Origin: Thamnaconus septentrionalis
Lineage: Eukaryota > Chordata > Actinopteri > Tetraodontiformes > Monacanthidae
NCBI GenBank assembly: GCA_009823395.1
Contig: CM020510.1
Coordinates: 9,437,273 to 9,501,272 of the forward strand
Length of the DNA: 64,000 bases
Reading direction: 5' to 3'
A program made the translations under genes and the position numbers. Below, in pieces: positions 1 through 14,366 of this stretch (position 1 is its first letter; every line of letters begins with the position of its first letter). The notes under the pieces were generated by a model. It was not told where the DNA came from and searched no databases. It was given only the letters and a program-made list of their open reading frames with translations.

Positions 1-870
1 GAAAAACCGTCTAATTGAGCGCTGAGTGATACCCTGCGACCGGCTATTGATGCAAAGTGGACTTGGTGTTTGAAATGAACGTGGAGAATCGTGCCGAGGG
101 GATAATGTTTCTCGTAACAAGTGTTATTTTTGAAGAGTTCCTCTTGCCTTTCTAAGGTCTCCAACCACTCTGCCAATTTTAACCTCTGAACCCTGATATC
201 AATACAACTGTTGCTCAATGGATATTTTCTCTTTTAAACCCTGGAGATGGTTGTGATGTGAAAATCCAAAGCTTGCGAAACACTCAGGGTAGCCGCTCAC
301 TTAAACCCCATTTCTTCCCAATTCTGAAGCTCAGTCGTCTTCACCATGTCTAAATCCACTGCTGCCGTGTGATTGGCCGATCACTCATTCGCGTTGACAA
401 GCCATTTAAATATGCTAAATATGGACAAATTTTGAATTGGCCAATGTATCTGCGCACATTTCATCTGAACACAATGGAACTGGCTCTGAGTTTCCTCTGC
501 CAGCCTAACATTGATTTCTCAAAGCCCCTGACTGAAGAGATTTAACCGTTATTCCCTCCACATCATTATCAACTCCATGCGTTCCTTCTCGGAGCTCTGC
601 GGGCCACCCGCTGCTCTCTGCCCAGACTGAGGCCGTGCCTGCCTGCTCTGTTTGCATCACTGTTCACCATGTTTACTCTCTTCATATTTGCGTTTAGGAT
701 TGCCGCAAAACAAGAAATACCCTCATCCCATGCAGGCAGCTCTCTCTTTGTCATCAGTCACTTACTCTTCACGTTTGCGCTCTTGTTGTCCAGACGTCTG
801 CCTTTATTCTATGCCTATAACGGCGGGTTGATTTCCATTGTTCTTCTTTTGTGCTGTCTCCGCGCCACAG

Positions 871-4132
<3,262 letters not shown>

Positions 4133-4203
4133 GACGCGGGCGGAGCTACGACTGCAAGGAAACCCTTCGCCCTCTACAGGAGGCGCCGGCAAGAAACTGG
4201 GCC

Positions 4204-4209
4204 AATAAA
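4204..4209 (+). terminator. grik1: Polyadenylation signal of short grik1 transcript
   Basis: A canonical AATAAA lies 72 bp after the stop codon of the read-through last exon. It would give a very short 3' UTR and fits a short-tailed GluK1 isoform ending here. Confidence 0.5.
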
Positions 4210-4213
4210 CTTT

Positions 4214-6619
4214 TCAAGTCTTAACGTGTTGAGCTGCAGTGATACAATCAAAAAAGGAAAAAAAAAAAAAGAGGAAATACATTTATTGACTGAGTTTAGT
4301 GTTAATAGTAGTCTTGATGTAGCGAACATGAACATTTTTAGTCTTGGTTGGAAAGAAGACATCTGAATCCCTTTTTATGATTATACACGGTGGTTGACTT
4401 CTGACATCATTACATTTAACCATCTTGGCCTTGCTGTTTTTTTTTCTTTTCTGTAACTGTAACACTGTACGATTGTTTTGTGTGGAAAAAATATTATTGT
4501 AATGCCATTATATTGTTTTAAAAAAAGTATATGTGGTATTTTTGAACTAATTTCCGGGTCTGGACCAGTCTCGCAAAAATGTGTCACTTGCATTTTTATG
4601 CTGGAGAGTAACAAAGAAATTTACCTTACAATACTCAAAGCGTGAGCCCTGATTTTATTTAAATGCTATATTCCAATTTGTTTGCAAATGAGTGCTCCTC
4701 CAAGATTGTATTTTAGTTGCTTAACAGAACAACTGGTTTCTTACTCTAAATATTATTACTATATTATTATATTTTTTGAATCTCGTTTAAATGCATGTAA
4801 AAGTTTTGTCATGTGGGACTTCCTGGGATTGGCTCAAGCTGTGTGAGAATGTCACTTATACCGTTGCTGTCTGCTTGTTTGGGTTTCGAGTACTCTCCTT
4901 TTTCTACACGCACAAACATTTCTGCACGCATTTTTTTTTTGGTTTTAACGGACGTTGTTGCAATCTAAAAAGAAATCATCCACAGAACACCTGGATAACT
5001 TTTAGAGGCTCTGACGACACAACTCTGACTGTTGGCATAAAATGGTCTTTCAGTGATTTGTGGATTTTCTTTCAAACCGATTGAATGCGACACTGACCAC
5101 AGCAGAGGCTGAGTAAAGTAACCCGACTGCTTACTGCTGATGTTTGTTTGCATTATTTGAATGTGTTATTCTTCGCACTACACTGTTTATTGTCAAACTT
5201 TTATTTTTGTGTGTGTGGCATTGTTTTTGCTCTAAAACACATGATCTCACTGTCAAACGGAATACATTCAACATTTGTCTCGATTGGATGAGTCATGAAT
5301 TTAATATTGAAACTTAGGATTCCTGAAAGAATCACGCTCGAGCCGGCCGACTGGAAAACGGCCTGAGAAGAGCTGAACAAGATTCAGAGAAACGCTCATC
5401 ACTCCCGCTTGTGATCTCTGTTTTGTCTAAGATGTCTCAGGAGTTGGTCGTCACACTGAAGAGAGGATTTTAGACACCTTGCTGGCATAGAATGTAAAAC
5501 ACTGCCTGCCTGTGTCAAAATCAAGAGAAATAATCTTCTGATTTCCAATCCATTTTTTTCTTTTTATTTATTTCCTGCCAGTTGTCTGTCCAGTTTAAAC
5601 AAACAAACAAACAAAACAAAAATTCCACCAAAAACAGTTGATCTTTTTATGATGGAAGGCCACTGTCAGAAAGCAAAACAATATCAAATATCTAGAAGTG
5701 TGTTTTGTTTTTTTTCCTTGGTGCAGATGCTGATATTATATCTAAGTTATTGATGACAGCCATTAGAGCTCCTGGTGGGTCAATTGCTTCTCTTTGGACA
5801 TTTTGTGGAGAATAATTGCAACAATTCTTCTGGCAATCTTCAATGTTCAGAACCAAACAGATTACTGTGGTCCTGCTTAGAACTAACCTAACACCAAAAA
5901 TATTATTCCACTGTGGTCTCTCTGTAAAGAAGAATTTAGACCATATTTACCAATGTAGCACTTTACATCTATGACTGGCTTCCATTCCACCTGGAAGAAA
6001 CACTAACCAAACTTGTAATTTGGCCCTTCACGGCATCAAAGTCAGTGGAGAACCAGCAGACTTTGCAGGATGGCAGGCAGGCGCGAGACGCTTCGAGCTC
6101 TCGCACTGAAAATTGCCTCACGCCTGATTAAACAGTCATCCTCCGACGCTGTGCGACTTGGACAGATCCCTTTCCTTGTGGCGCGCTGGCGTTACAAATG
6201 CAGAACAGTGGGGCCGATTAAAACAAGAAATCAAGTGTGAATGTAATCTGCGACTGTACAACCAGCTGTTGATTAATCTGACAGCGGCCCCGGCGCTGGC
6301 TGGCCGGGGTCAGCACGTCCTCTTGTTTTTCTCATTTCTCCGGGAAATTACAGTATTATGCTCCTCATTTGTATAATCCTGTCAATGGAATACAGAGCCC
6401 TTTTCTCTGAACGCTATACACTACTGAAGATGAAGTTCACAGTGAGCGCGGCTCATCATCGCTTCAGATGCAGATGCTCAGCAACTTAGAAGATTGATGT
6501 TGCGTTCCGTGTGCTGTGATCAGTTTTACAAGTGGAGTCTTTTTATCTTGATTTGTGACCTCTGCTTTAAGGACGCTGACGTTACTCGGTTGTCGGATAT
6601 TTTATTTTTTATTTTAGTA
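4214..6619. other. Intergenic, downstream of grik1; no gene seen
   Basis: AT-rich sequence with no reading frame resembling a known protein. It includes a purine-rich AAAC repeat near 5597-5622. The stretch at about 6040-6330 is more GC-balanced and free of simple repeats, so it could be conserved non-coding DNA. I looked for the long-tail terminal exon of GRIK1 here and did not find it. Confidence 0.6.
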
Positions 6620-6981
6620 CACTGCCAGTCAAAAGGTTGGACACACCTTCTCATGCAATTTTCTTTTGTCTTTCCAACGTTCTACAGTGCAGATAGACAC
6701 TGAAGACATCACATATATGAGCAAGATATATGTAATTATGCAGCAAAGAAAAACACGTTAAATAACACTAAATAGGCTTTATATGAAATATGACTATTTT
6801 GAAGAACTTAAATATGTAATGTGTTTTGAGTTATTTTACACTTTTGTTTCCTACATAATTCCATGTTTGTTCAAATGTAGTTTTGATGCCTTCAGTGAGA
6901 AACTGCAATGTCAACAGTCATGAGAATGAAAGAAAAGACATTACAATTCATAGGGTGTGTCCAAACTTTTGACTGGTAGTA
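6620..6981. mobile_element. Tc1/mariner-type MITE, 362 bp
   Basis: Terminal inverted repeats of about 27 bp: the left end carries CCAGTCAAAAGGTTGGACA and the right end its near-perfect reverse complement. The element is flanked by TA dinucleotides at 6618-6619 and 6982-6983, the target duplication typical of Tc1/mariner elements. There is no transposase frame, so it is non-autonomous. The end sequence is a common dispersed repeat in fish genomes (recalled, not searched). Confidence 0.85.
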
Positions 6982-6983
6982 TA

Positions 6984-9289
6984 TCTGCTTTGGCACTATT
7001 ATTCATGTGATGGATGGTACATTCATAAAGTTATTAAGTGGAATTTGAAAGAATATGTTCACTGAGGTGATTACATCACAGTTATTAACATTTTCTTCAT
7101 ATGTTTTGCCAGTTTTGATGCCTGTTTAATTTTTTTTTTTTATTATTATTATCATAATTTAGTCATCAGCAACCTTTAAAAATTATGATCCACTGAACAA
7201 GTCCATCTGGATGTAATTTGTCTGTGATGCTTTATTATAGCTAACCTGCAACCAGAAAATTAATCTATTAGCAAATATTTAATTATTTGTTCTCAGCTGT
7301 GGCAGTTTTAAGGGGCAGCAAACTTCCAGATGTTTGAATTTCTAATCTGTGTTTTGCCCCCTTGCCGTCTCTTCTGCCTAATCTTTGCTGCCTGAATGCT
7401 GTGTGGTCTGTCGGGGGCATGACGGCCACAGTCGGTGTGTGAAGTAGGTAAAAGGGCTTCAGCTTTCAAAAATGACACCGTGTATTATGCAACACAAGAA
7501 TACAACAAATGACTTACAATCAGCTAATGGCCAGTTAGTAAATGTTCTACTATTATTAAGAGTTTAGAAAAGCTGAAGTCCATGGAAAAAAGAACAAAAG
7601 TGAGAACTTCCATTTTTTTTGTTTTTTTTTGTTTGCAAAAAGGGGTGAATAGGAAACTAGGCTCTGACACAGAAGATCTACCAAGACAGACACAGTGTTC
7701 AAGGCAGCTTTGGATTAATCTCACGTTGTAATGACAGTTTAAGGTTTTGGTATTCTGATGAATTCCAGGATTGGGTTTAAACTGCTTTCATTTTGTTTGC
7801 TGGTCTTTAATCTTCTAACCCTGCGTTCTTAATCAGAAGTCAGAGCAGGTTTTTAATCTTGCATGAATGAGGCCATGGATTATGGGCCTCTGACCTTGCC
7901 ATGCCGTACAGCTGCTTCCTCCTCAAATCAAGTTCTTCTGCAAAGAGGATAATCTTACATTTTACACTAAAATACTCCAAAATCCAAATAGTACATAAAA
8001 GACACAAAAGTAGGGAAGAATCCTAATTTTTCGGACAAAATTGGGGAACTCTAATGCTAATATGCATGTAGGTGATGTTAGTGTTTGGCAAATGTCAACT
8101 GGGGGATTTTCCACAGTTGTGTGTCAGGACTGCAGCACTGGGAGATGATCTTATTTCTGCAGCATCATCTAATCCTTTTGACTTTTTAATTCAACACCGT
8201 TTTTTTAAAGGTCCCACCTTTGAGTTGACAGGTGTGCAAGCTTTATCACAGATTTCAGGGTTACTAGGTTATCCCTGAGACATGTGTAAAAGACTTCTTT
8301 GTCAATTTTTGTAGAACTTTGCGATACCTTCCAGTTGCTTTCCGCACTTTTGTTCTGAGGGTGTATTTGCATGTCTAATCGTGACATGACGAAATCAACA
8401 AGCACAGCTCAGTGTTTTCTTTTTCTTGATAATTATTTGTTTTTTCATCGGTCACTGGGAAACATCGTAAACTGAACTGCACTGCCACCTACTGGCCAAA
8501 ATGTGGTACAGTGCACAGGAGTAAACAAACGTTGCTGCTAGTTGCTAGGCTAGTCTGAAGTAAAACAGACAAAACCAGTTAAAATGATTGTGCATGATTT
8601 TAAAAAAAATCACAAAAAATACTCAAAATTGATATAACAAAGATAAAATGCCATCAATAAGGGGTTAATGTGCAATAGTGCAAAAGACAAAATACAAGAT
8701 TGCATGGATTTAACTTTCAACTGCTTAAGGCACATTTTGCATCAAAAAACAGAACTTGTCTCCTTCACAGATAAAGACTCACATAAAGATAAAACACAAA
8801 CCCTCACATACGCAAGCATGCATACCGCGCACTGGAATTATCAGCAGTAACGTTTCTTCATAGTTGTTAAAGGCTTAGTTAGTGTAATTATTGATAGAAA
8901 AGCTTGTTAAATATACAGTGTTTGCAAAGATTCGGAAGAGAAATCCAGCCTGGTGTAAGAGAAACCTCCTATTTTCAGAACTGGTGATCCTTGTGTGAGG
9001 AATACAGTGAGGTCAGTGTGCAGTGAAATCTAAATGAACCTGTCAAATATTTTCCTGAGAAATTAAACCTTTTGCTATAATTCATAAACGGACATGCAAA
9101 TTACCTGATCATTTGCTGAGTTTTAAAACATCTGTAGATGCTAGAGTTGGTTATCTACAGTGACATGAAATGATACCAAATACAGTGAAGAAAATAGAAA
9201 AAGTGTCCATGTCACTTTATGATACTGGTATTCGTGAGGAAATCTTTCAGCAGAATGCAGAGGAAAGCACATTTGTTGTAAAAATCAGA
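6984..9289. other. Intergenic / presumed bach1 3' UTR; no gene seen
   Basis: Convergent space between grik1 (+) and bach1 (-). No coding exon recognised. The high-coordinate part must include the bach1 3' UTR, but I see no AATAAA on the minus strand close to the bach1 stop, so its end is undetermined. A CTCF-like site lies at 8481-8495. Confidence 0.6.
8481..8495 (-). promoter_or_regulatory. Putative CTCF-binding site (minus orientation)
   Basis: The minus strand reads CCAGTAGGTGGCAGT, which fits the recalled CTCF core CCASYAGRKGGC at every position. It lies between the 3' ends of grik1 and bach1. This is a motif match only; occupancy is unknown. Confidence 0.4.
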
Positions 9290-12200
9290 TTACAGTATGT
9301 TGTTCAGGGCCAGACAGTCTTTGATGAGAGAGACGGGATCAGGGAAGCTCTCCTGAGAACCACAGTCTCCTGCTGGAGCGCCTTCCGATTCGTCACTTTT
9401 CTGGGACTCTCCAGGCAGAGCGCTCTGGCTGCATTCCGAGGTACTCACCACCTTCAGTGTGCTCTGCGACTCCTCCTCCTCCTCCTGCTCTCCGGACAGA
9501 GGACTGGAGGCGGACACCGCCGACGGTGACCAGGAGCATTTGGCGAGAATCTGCAAGAGTTGCTCCTCGCCGCCGTACTCGCCGCTGAGGCGGTTGTACA
9601 AGCCGGACACTTTATGACGCGTCTCCGCGAGGTTCTTCTTCAGCTCCGACTGCTCCTGCAGCAGCTGCGCCTTTTCACCCCTCTGGGGAGGAATTTTTCA
9701 TCTCAACTCAAAAAGACAAGACAGATGCCCACTTACACGTTCCCGAAACACCACCACTAGAGGGCAGTAGAGGTTACAAAGAATAACCAGAACTTACGAG
9801 TTTTTTGACTTCGCTCTGTAGCTGCTGTATGCTGTCAACCTTCCTCTTGCGGCAGCGCCGCGCAGCGGCGCGGTTTTTGCTTCGCCTGCGAATGTCGTGG
9901 ACAAACTCCAGCTGCTCCTTACTCAGCTTGTTGTGCTTCAGGAGTTGCTGGAAGGCTTTGCGACTCAGCGCTGAGATCTGCTCCACTGAAAACGGGAGCT
10001 GCATCTGTGGAATGCATGGTGTAGGATTTATATTCTGAAAACAGTGACCAAAAGTAAGATGTTTATTAAAAAATAATAACAATGATGTGCATGGGTCTTC
10101 GGAGTGGTTGAGCCTGACCCTAACCCCCGCCAACTTTATTCAATATTGACAAATGCGGCAGGGATACCACAGCGCAATTTGCGCTTCTGACTCATCGGGT
10201 GTTTTTTTGTGCATGCATATCATCAGCGCAAAAACCTTTGTGGATACGAAGCAAAGATGGCGGCGATAGTAAGTAAGTAACTCGAAGCAGAAGGTCAACT
10301 TTGTCGTCTATCCACACCGTCTTTTTGTGTGCGTTTTTTTTTGCCATCTTCGCCGTGCTCTGATAGCGAGTTGCTACTCCTGTAAATACACCGGACTCCA
10401 GGTCTTCTTCTTCTGCCGCCTTCAGGGAGTAAAACCACAGCGCCACATAGAGCCTGGTGTACTTTCCAGCGTTTCCGTGTACGTATGCTTTTCTTAATAC
10501 GCGCCGTTGAAAAAAAATTGTCCTCTCCTTGTAAACGGAGCCATAAAAATGGCTAAAATGCATTTCCATGTTATTAGGTTGTTGTTGTATTTTTTTCCAA
10601 CGCTAAAGGGAGCCACTGCAGAGGCGCAGAAGAGCCGCTGGTTGCTGACCCCTGCACTATGGGGAGAAAGCCCAAGCAATTCTGTTGTAGCTACCCGTTG
10701 CAATGACAATAAAGGATATTTATTTTATTTATTTATAATGAAAATAAAATCACCTCTGCTGCTCTAATGCTGTTGGTCTCCGAGTCTCCGTCCGAGTCCA
10801 GCTCGGAGTCCTCCCCAGAGTTGAGCGAAGAAGACACGCAGGGGCTCCCCTTCGAGTGCGGGACCTCCTCAGCGTGTGCAGGTTGGTCGTTGGCAGACTC
10901 AAGGTCCTTGAAGAACGGGCAGTCGCCTACGCTGGCGCTCAGATCCAGCTGCTTCAGCCAGTGAAAGTCCGACGCTTTGGAGAGATTATTTTGCTCCGTG
11001 GAGTCCAGGGACGCGGCCTGAGTCTGGGACAGGGACAAGTTGGACCACAATCCCTTGGCCAGATGTTCGGCCACCTCCCTCTCCACGCTGCTCCTCTCCT
11101 CAAACTCCTGCTCCGGGCCCAGAGAGGTCAGGGCGGGGCCCGAGAGGTCACCTTCAAGCCGGCCCTCTGGGCAACAACCCACACTCTGTCCTATTAATCC
11201 GCTGCAGTCCGCCACCGCCGACGTGCTGAGCGGACATGAAGCAGCGGGGCCGCAGTCGATATCGGCGGCGAGGGTCTCCACACTGTGCTCGGCATTGCCG
11301 TTTTCCAGGTGAGCGTGCTTCTGGGGATTCATCCCCCCCACAGTGGCCAGCGGGCACGCCAGGCCGCAGTCGGCCAAGCTCAGCTCGGCCTGAGCGCACA
11401 CGTCCCCAATCTCCAAGATGTCCCGCTCGCAGAATGTCGAGGGACGGTTTTCCTTGTCGGGGTCGGGACACGGCAGAGGTAACATGGGACAGACGGCGGC
11501 CGATGGCAACTCCAGGGACATGGATGGAATCTGAGGGCCGCAGTTCTCCAAGCAGAAGGCCTCCTCCCGGTTATTCACCTGAAACTCTGCGCTCCGAGAC
11601 GGGAAGTCCATCGGTTCGTTGCCTCTGAAGGGCGCCGAGCTGTGCGGAACCGGCGGCGTGGCCTGGCCGCCTCCCACAACAGAATCCAGGGCCAGACAAC
11701 AGCCGCGACGTCCCACCTCCTGTGGTGGGTTCTTCCCTCCGGAAAACTTTGGCAGAAGGAAATCGAAGCATGCCGACTCCAAGGTATGGAATCCTAAAAA
11801 CTCTGCGCTGCTGTGGACAGCGTGGATGTTTTCTCTGGTGAAAGGCAGTTTGGAAGTGTAGGCAAACTGAAGCAAAGGCTCAAAGCCCTCAGCAGTGACC
11901 TGCAGGAAGGAGGCAGAAGTTCAGTGGTGAATGTGAGGATGTTTGCACTTATCATCTAGGCCAGCGGTTTTTAAGAGGGGGTTTCCCCATGAGCTCGAAG
12001 CCGCAAATTTCACATTGGCGTATCTGGAGAGATACCCGTGAATCTGCAAGTGCTCTCTAGGATAAAGTTCACGTTTGATCCAATAGACTTGTATTGCAGC
12101 TTGATGATGGAGAAATACCAGAGACACATTTTTTTTCAGCTTTTTTATGAAAGAAGTTCAGTTGGCACTGACAAAAAAAAAAATAAAATAAAAATTCAAC

Positions 12201-13479
12201 CCTTTAAAACTTTTACTACTTTTTTCACCAACCTCATCAGACAAGACGATGACGGAATTTTGGCTAGTGACACTGGTAACTCTGGAGTGGAAGTATTCAC
12301 TACAGGAGGCCAGGACGGAGCAGTGGGCCCGAAAGCTCTTGTTTTCCACCACCACGGTCACATCACACAGGATGTCCCGCTGCCGCTGTTCGTTCAGGCA
12401 TTCCAGCACGTGGGCACTGTGCACTGCAGACTGAAAGGTGAAGACTGGGAGGGAGGAAGGAGAGGTTTAAAAATGTATTTTTTATTTTTGGTGATATACA
12501 GGCAATAGGATGGGTTATGCCTGACGGTGAATGCTTAGTGTACTGGGAGAAAACGGTTTAAAGTGTGCAATTAAACAAGTTTGTAGGCAAAAGAAACCAA
12601 GCAGAGAGAACTGCATCGGTTCCTGTTTCTTGGATGTTCTCTTTCTTAATATTTCTATAAAAGAGCATGACATCTTTGGCAGTGTGTTGCAATAACAGGT
12701 TGCACAATAAGGCAACGGAACATATCTTCATGCTGCCACATGAAGAGCAGAGGGATTTAAATACCACAAATAAAATACTATAATAATATTTTCCTCGTAA
12801 TGAGAATCCATGCAAACAAAATAACCATTTATTTATTGTCATTTGAAAAAAAAAAAAAGTGCTTACGTCATATGACAACATTAAAAAAACGACCTGCCCT
12901 TGGGCGAGAGTTGGCACCAGTCCAGGGTTAAATAGCAGGTAATAACACTGTTATAAACTCGACCATGCGTGTGTTAAACGATTCCGTCAGTGTGTCAACA
13001 TCATGTCAAAAATGACAACGTTCGAGAACATTACACTGATTAAGTTTCACACATGACGTACTATATAAGTATATACATAACAGTGAGTTGTGTTGAAAGT
13101 TTACACTGAAGACGTGACACTGACACTGAACGATGTTGTTTTAATGAGTTTTTGAAAAAGGACTCATTCACTTCGAGTCCACTGGCTGGAAACTTTAAAA
13201 TGCTGACTCATGTTCTGTCGAGCCATCCAACCGGGCCTCGCCACGCTTCTGTTCGGCCTGGGACGTGACGTTACAAACACTGACAAACAGTTTTTAACAC
13301 ATCGCGCACTCGCCGTTATCCAAACGGAACGGCTTCAAACGCGACACTTGGGTCGTTAACGTGTTAGCCGCGACTGTAAACTCCGACTGCGACAAATAAA
13401 ACTACTTCCTGTTAGCTGATAAGCAAAAATAACAAGTGTTCCGTGAAATGTCCTAAAGAATGTCAGACTAACCTGCCAT
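9290..13479 (-). CDS. bach1: BTB and CNC homology 1, bZIP transcription repressor
   Basis: Heme-sensing repressor that pairs with small Maf proteins at MARE/ARE sites in genes such as hmox1. Coding exons in transcript order: 13479-13473 (ATG GCA G), 12444-12233, 11899-10754, 10004-9798, 9682-9290. All phases join, giving 654 aa (human 736, recalled). The BTB domain is at about residues 5-115 ([28 protein letters not shown]). The central exon carries [16 protein letters not shown], diagnostic of BACH1. The CNC-bZIP is in exon 4 ([19 protein letters not shown]) and its leucine zipper crosses into exon 5. Six Cys-Pro dipeptides in exon 3, including DCPFF, are candidate heme-regulatory motifs. 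The start uses a 7-base coding exon that restores the family N-terminus ([12 protein letters not shown]). The C-terminus is shorter than in mammals. Confidence 0.95.
9754..9767 (+). promoter_or_regulatory. Putative CTCF-binding site (plus orientation)
   Basis: CCACTAGAGGGCAG is a full match to the recalled CTCF core. It lies in the short last intron of bach1 (9683-9797), 1.27 kb from the oppositely oriented site at 8481. Motif match only. Confidence 0.4.
10600..10656 (-). mobile_element. Fragment of hAT-like element end
   Basis: The minus strand starts CAGGGGTCAGCAACCAGC and continues with a GCGGCTCTT-type motif. This resembles the terminal inverted repeat of fish hAT MITEs that begin CAGGGGTCGGCAACC (recalled). 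The partner end was not found, so this is a fragment within the bach1 intron between exons 3 and 4. The GC-rich stretch at 10190-10590 beside it may be an older repeat and codes for nothing recognisable. Confidence 0.45.
13201..13210 (+). promoter_or_regulatory. MARE/AP-1-like element in bach1 intron 1
   Basis: TGCTGACTCA is one full half of the T-MARE consensus (TGCTGASTCAGCA) over a TRE core. Bach1-small Maf dimers bind such sites. It lies about 260 bp downstream of the first coding exon of bach1, so feedback control is possible but unproven. Confidence 0.35.
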
Positions 13480-13559
13480 GTCAGCTTAAAAATTCGGCCA
13501 TTGGTGTATTTTAGGACAGTCCGTTCCGGCCCAAAAGAGCCCCAATATCTAACGACCGC

Positions 13560-13720
13560 GGAGGCTGATGTTCGTTTCCTCCGATGGCGACGGAAAACCC
13601 GCCCCACTCCGGCCCTGATTGGCTAAGGCTGTCGACGAGAGTAGTGACTATTGGTCGGGCTTGTAAATAACATGTAAAGTGGGCGGGAACTGATCGTCGC
13701 CAGCCAACCACCGACTGTGT
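13560..13720 (-). promoter_or_regulatory. bach1: bach1 promoter with paired CCAAT boxes and a GC box
   Basis: Just upstream of the first coding exon, the minus strand carries CCAAT at 13622-13618 and 13654-13650, 32 bp (about three helical turns) apart, plus a GC box (GGGGCGGG) near 13600. No TATA box is evident. The surroundings are rich in CpG. This fits an NF-Y/Sp1-type housekeeping promoter. The start site is inferred to lie at about 13540-13600. Confidence 0.55.
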
Positions 13721-13926
13721 CTGTACATAAAGTTAATACATACGTTATATGTATGTCAGGTCATTTCACCGTCATCAGCTCCTTCGTCACGGGGGGCATT
13801 TCAGGGCATTTATGGCACATGTTCTGTAAAATCATCAGAATGCCGTTCAAGGAAACACAGGCTGGTCCAAAAAAACTTTTTGAAACACTTCATTCACAAA
13901 ACAGACCAAAAATTGACATAAAATAC

Positions 13927-13932
13927 TTTATT
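13927..13932 (-). terminator. usp16: Polyadenylation signal, usp16
   Basis: AATAAA on the minus strand, about 435 bp after the usp16 stop. It would end the usp16 transcript within about 300 bp of the bach1 promoter, a tight tandem arrangement. Confidence 0.55.
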
Positions 13933-14366
13933 TCTTCTTTTTTTTTTATAAACTGCTTGCGCCAGGTGTTATCTTGAAAAAAAAAAAAAATACAAAATCA
14001 ATCTGTTGTGTTGAACAGGCTGTAAAATATGCCCATTAATGAGTTGTAATTAGTGCGTTCAAGTCGTAGGATTGAAGCTGAATCATCCAGCACAGTTCTT
14101 ACGTCGCTCCATCATCTTCATAAATTCCATATGGTAGATTTCATATTTGAGACAATTTGTGACAACTTAAAAAAAAAAAAAGAGAGCGCGAGATGTAACT
14201 GATGCAGAACCAATCTTATCGAGCCCATATTGTGCCTTTGATGGAGGCCAATTTTGGTCCAGTCTTTGAGATGTCCTATCATGTGAAGGTGAGGCGGCAG
14301 CGGCAAAGAGCAGCAGCAGCAGGTTGGTGTGTCTGGATTTCCTGAGTAGTGTAACGTGGCTTTTGA

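Noticed and set aside
4133..4224. Frame with RRGRSYDCKETL resembling the KETVA end of kainate receptor tails
   Set aside because: It is out of frame with the preceding exon and no splice would reach it sensibly; the similarity is a few residues only.
10192..10569. 125-aa minus-strand frame in a bach1 intron
   Set aside because: It lies in repeat-like DNA between exons 3 and 4, which join in frame without it; no recognisable motif.
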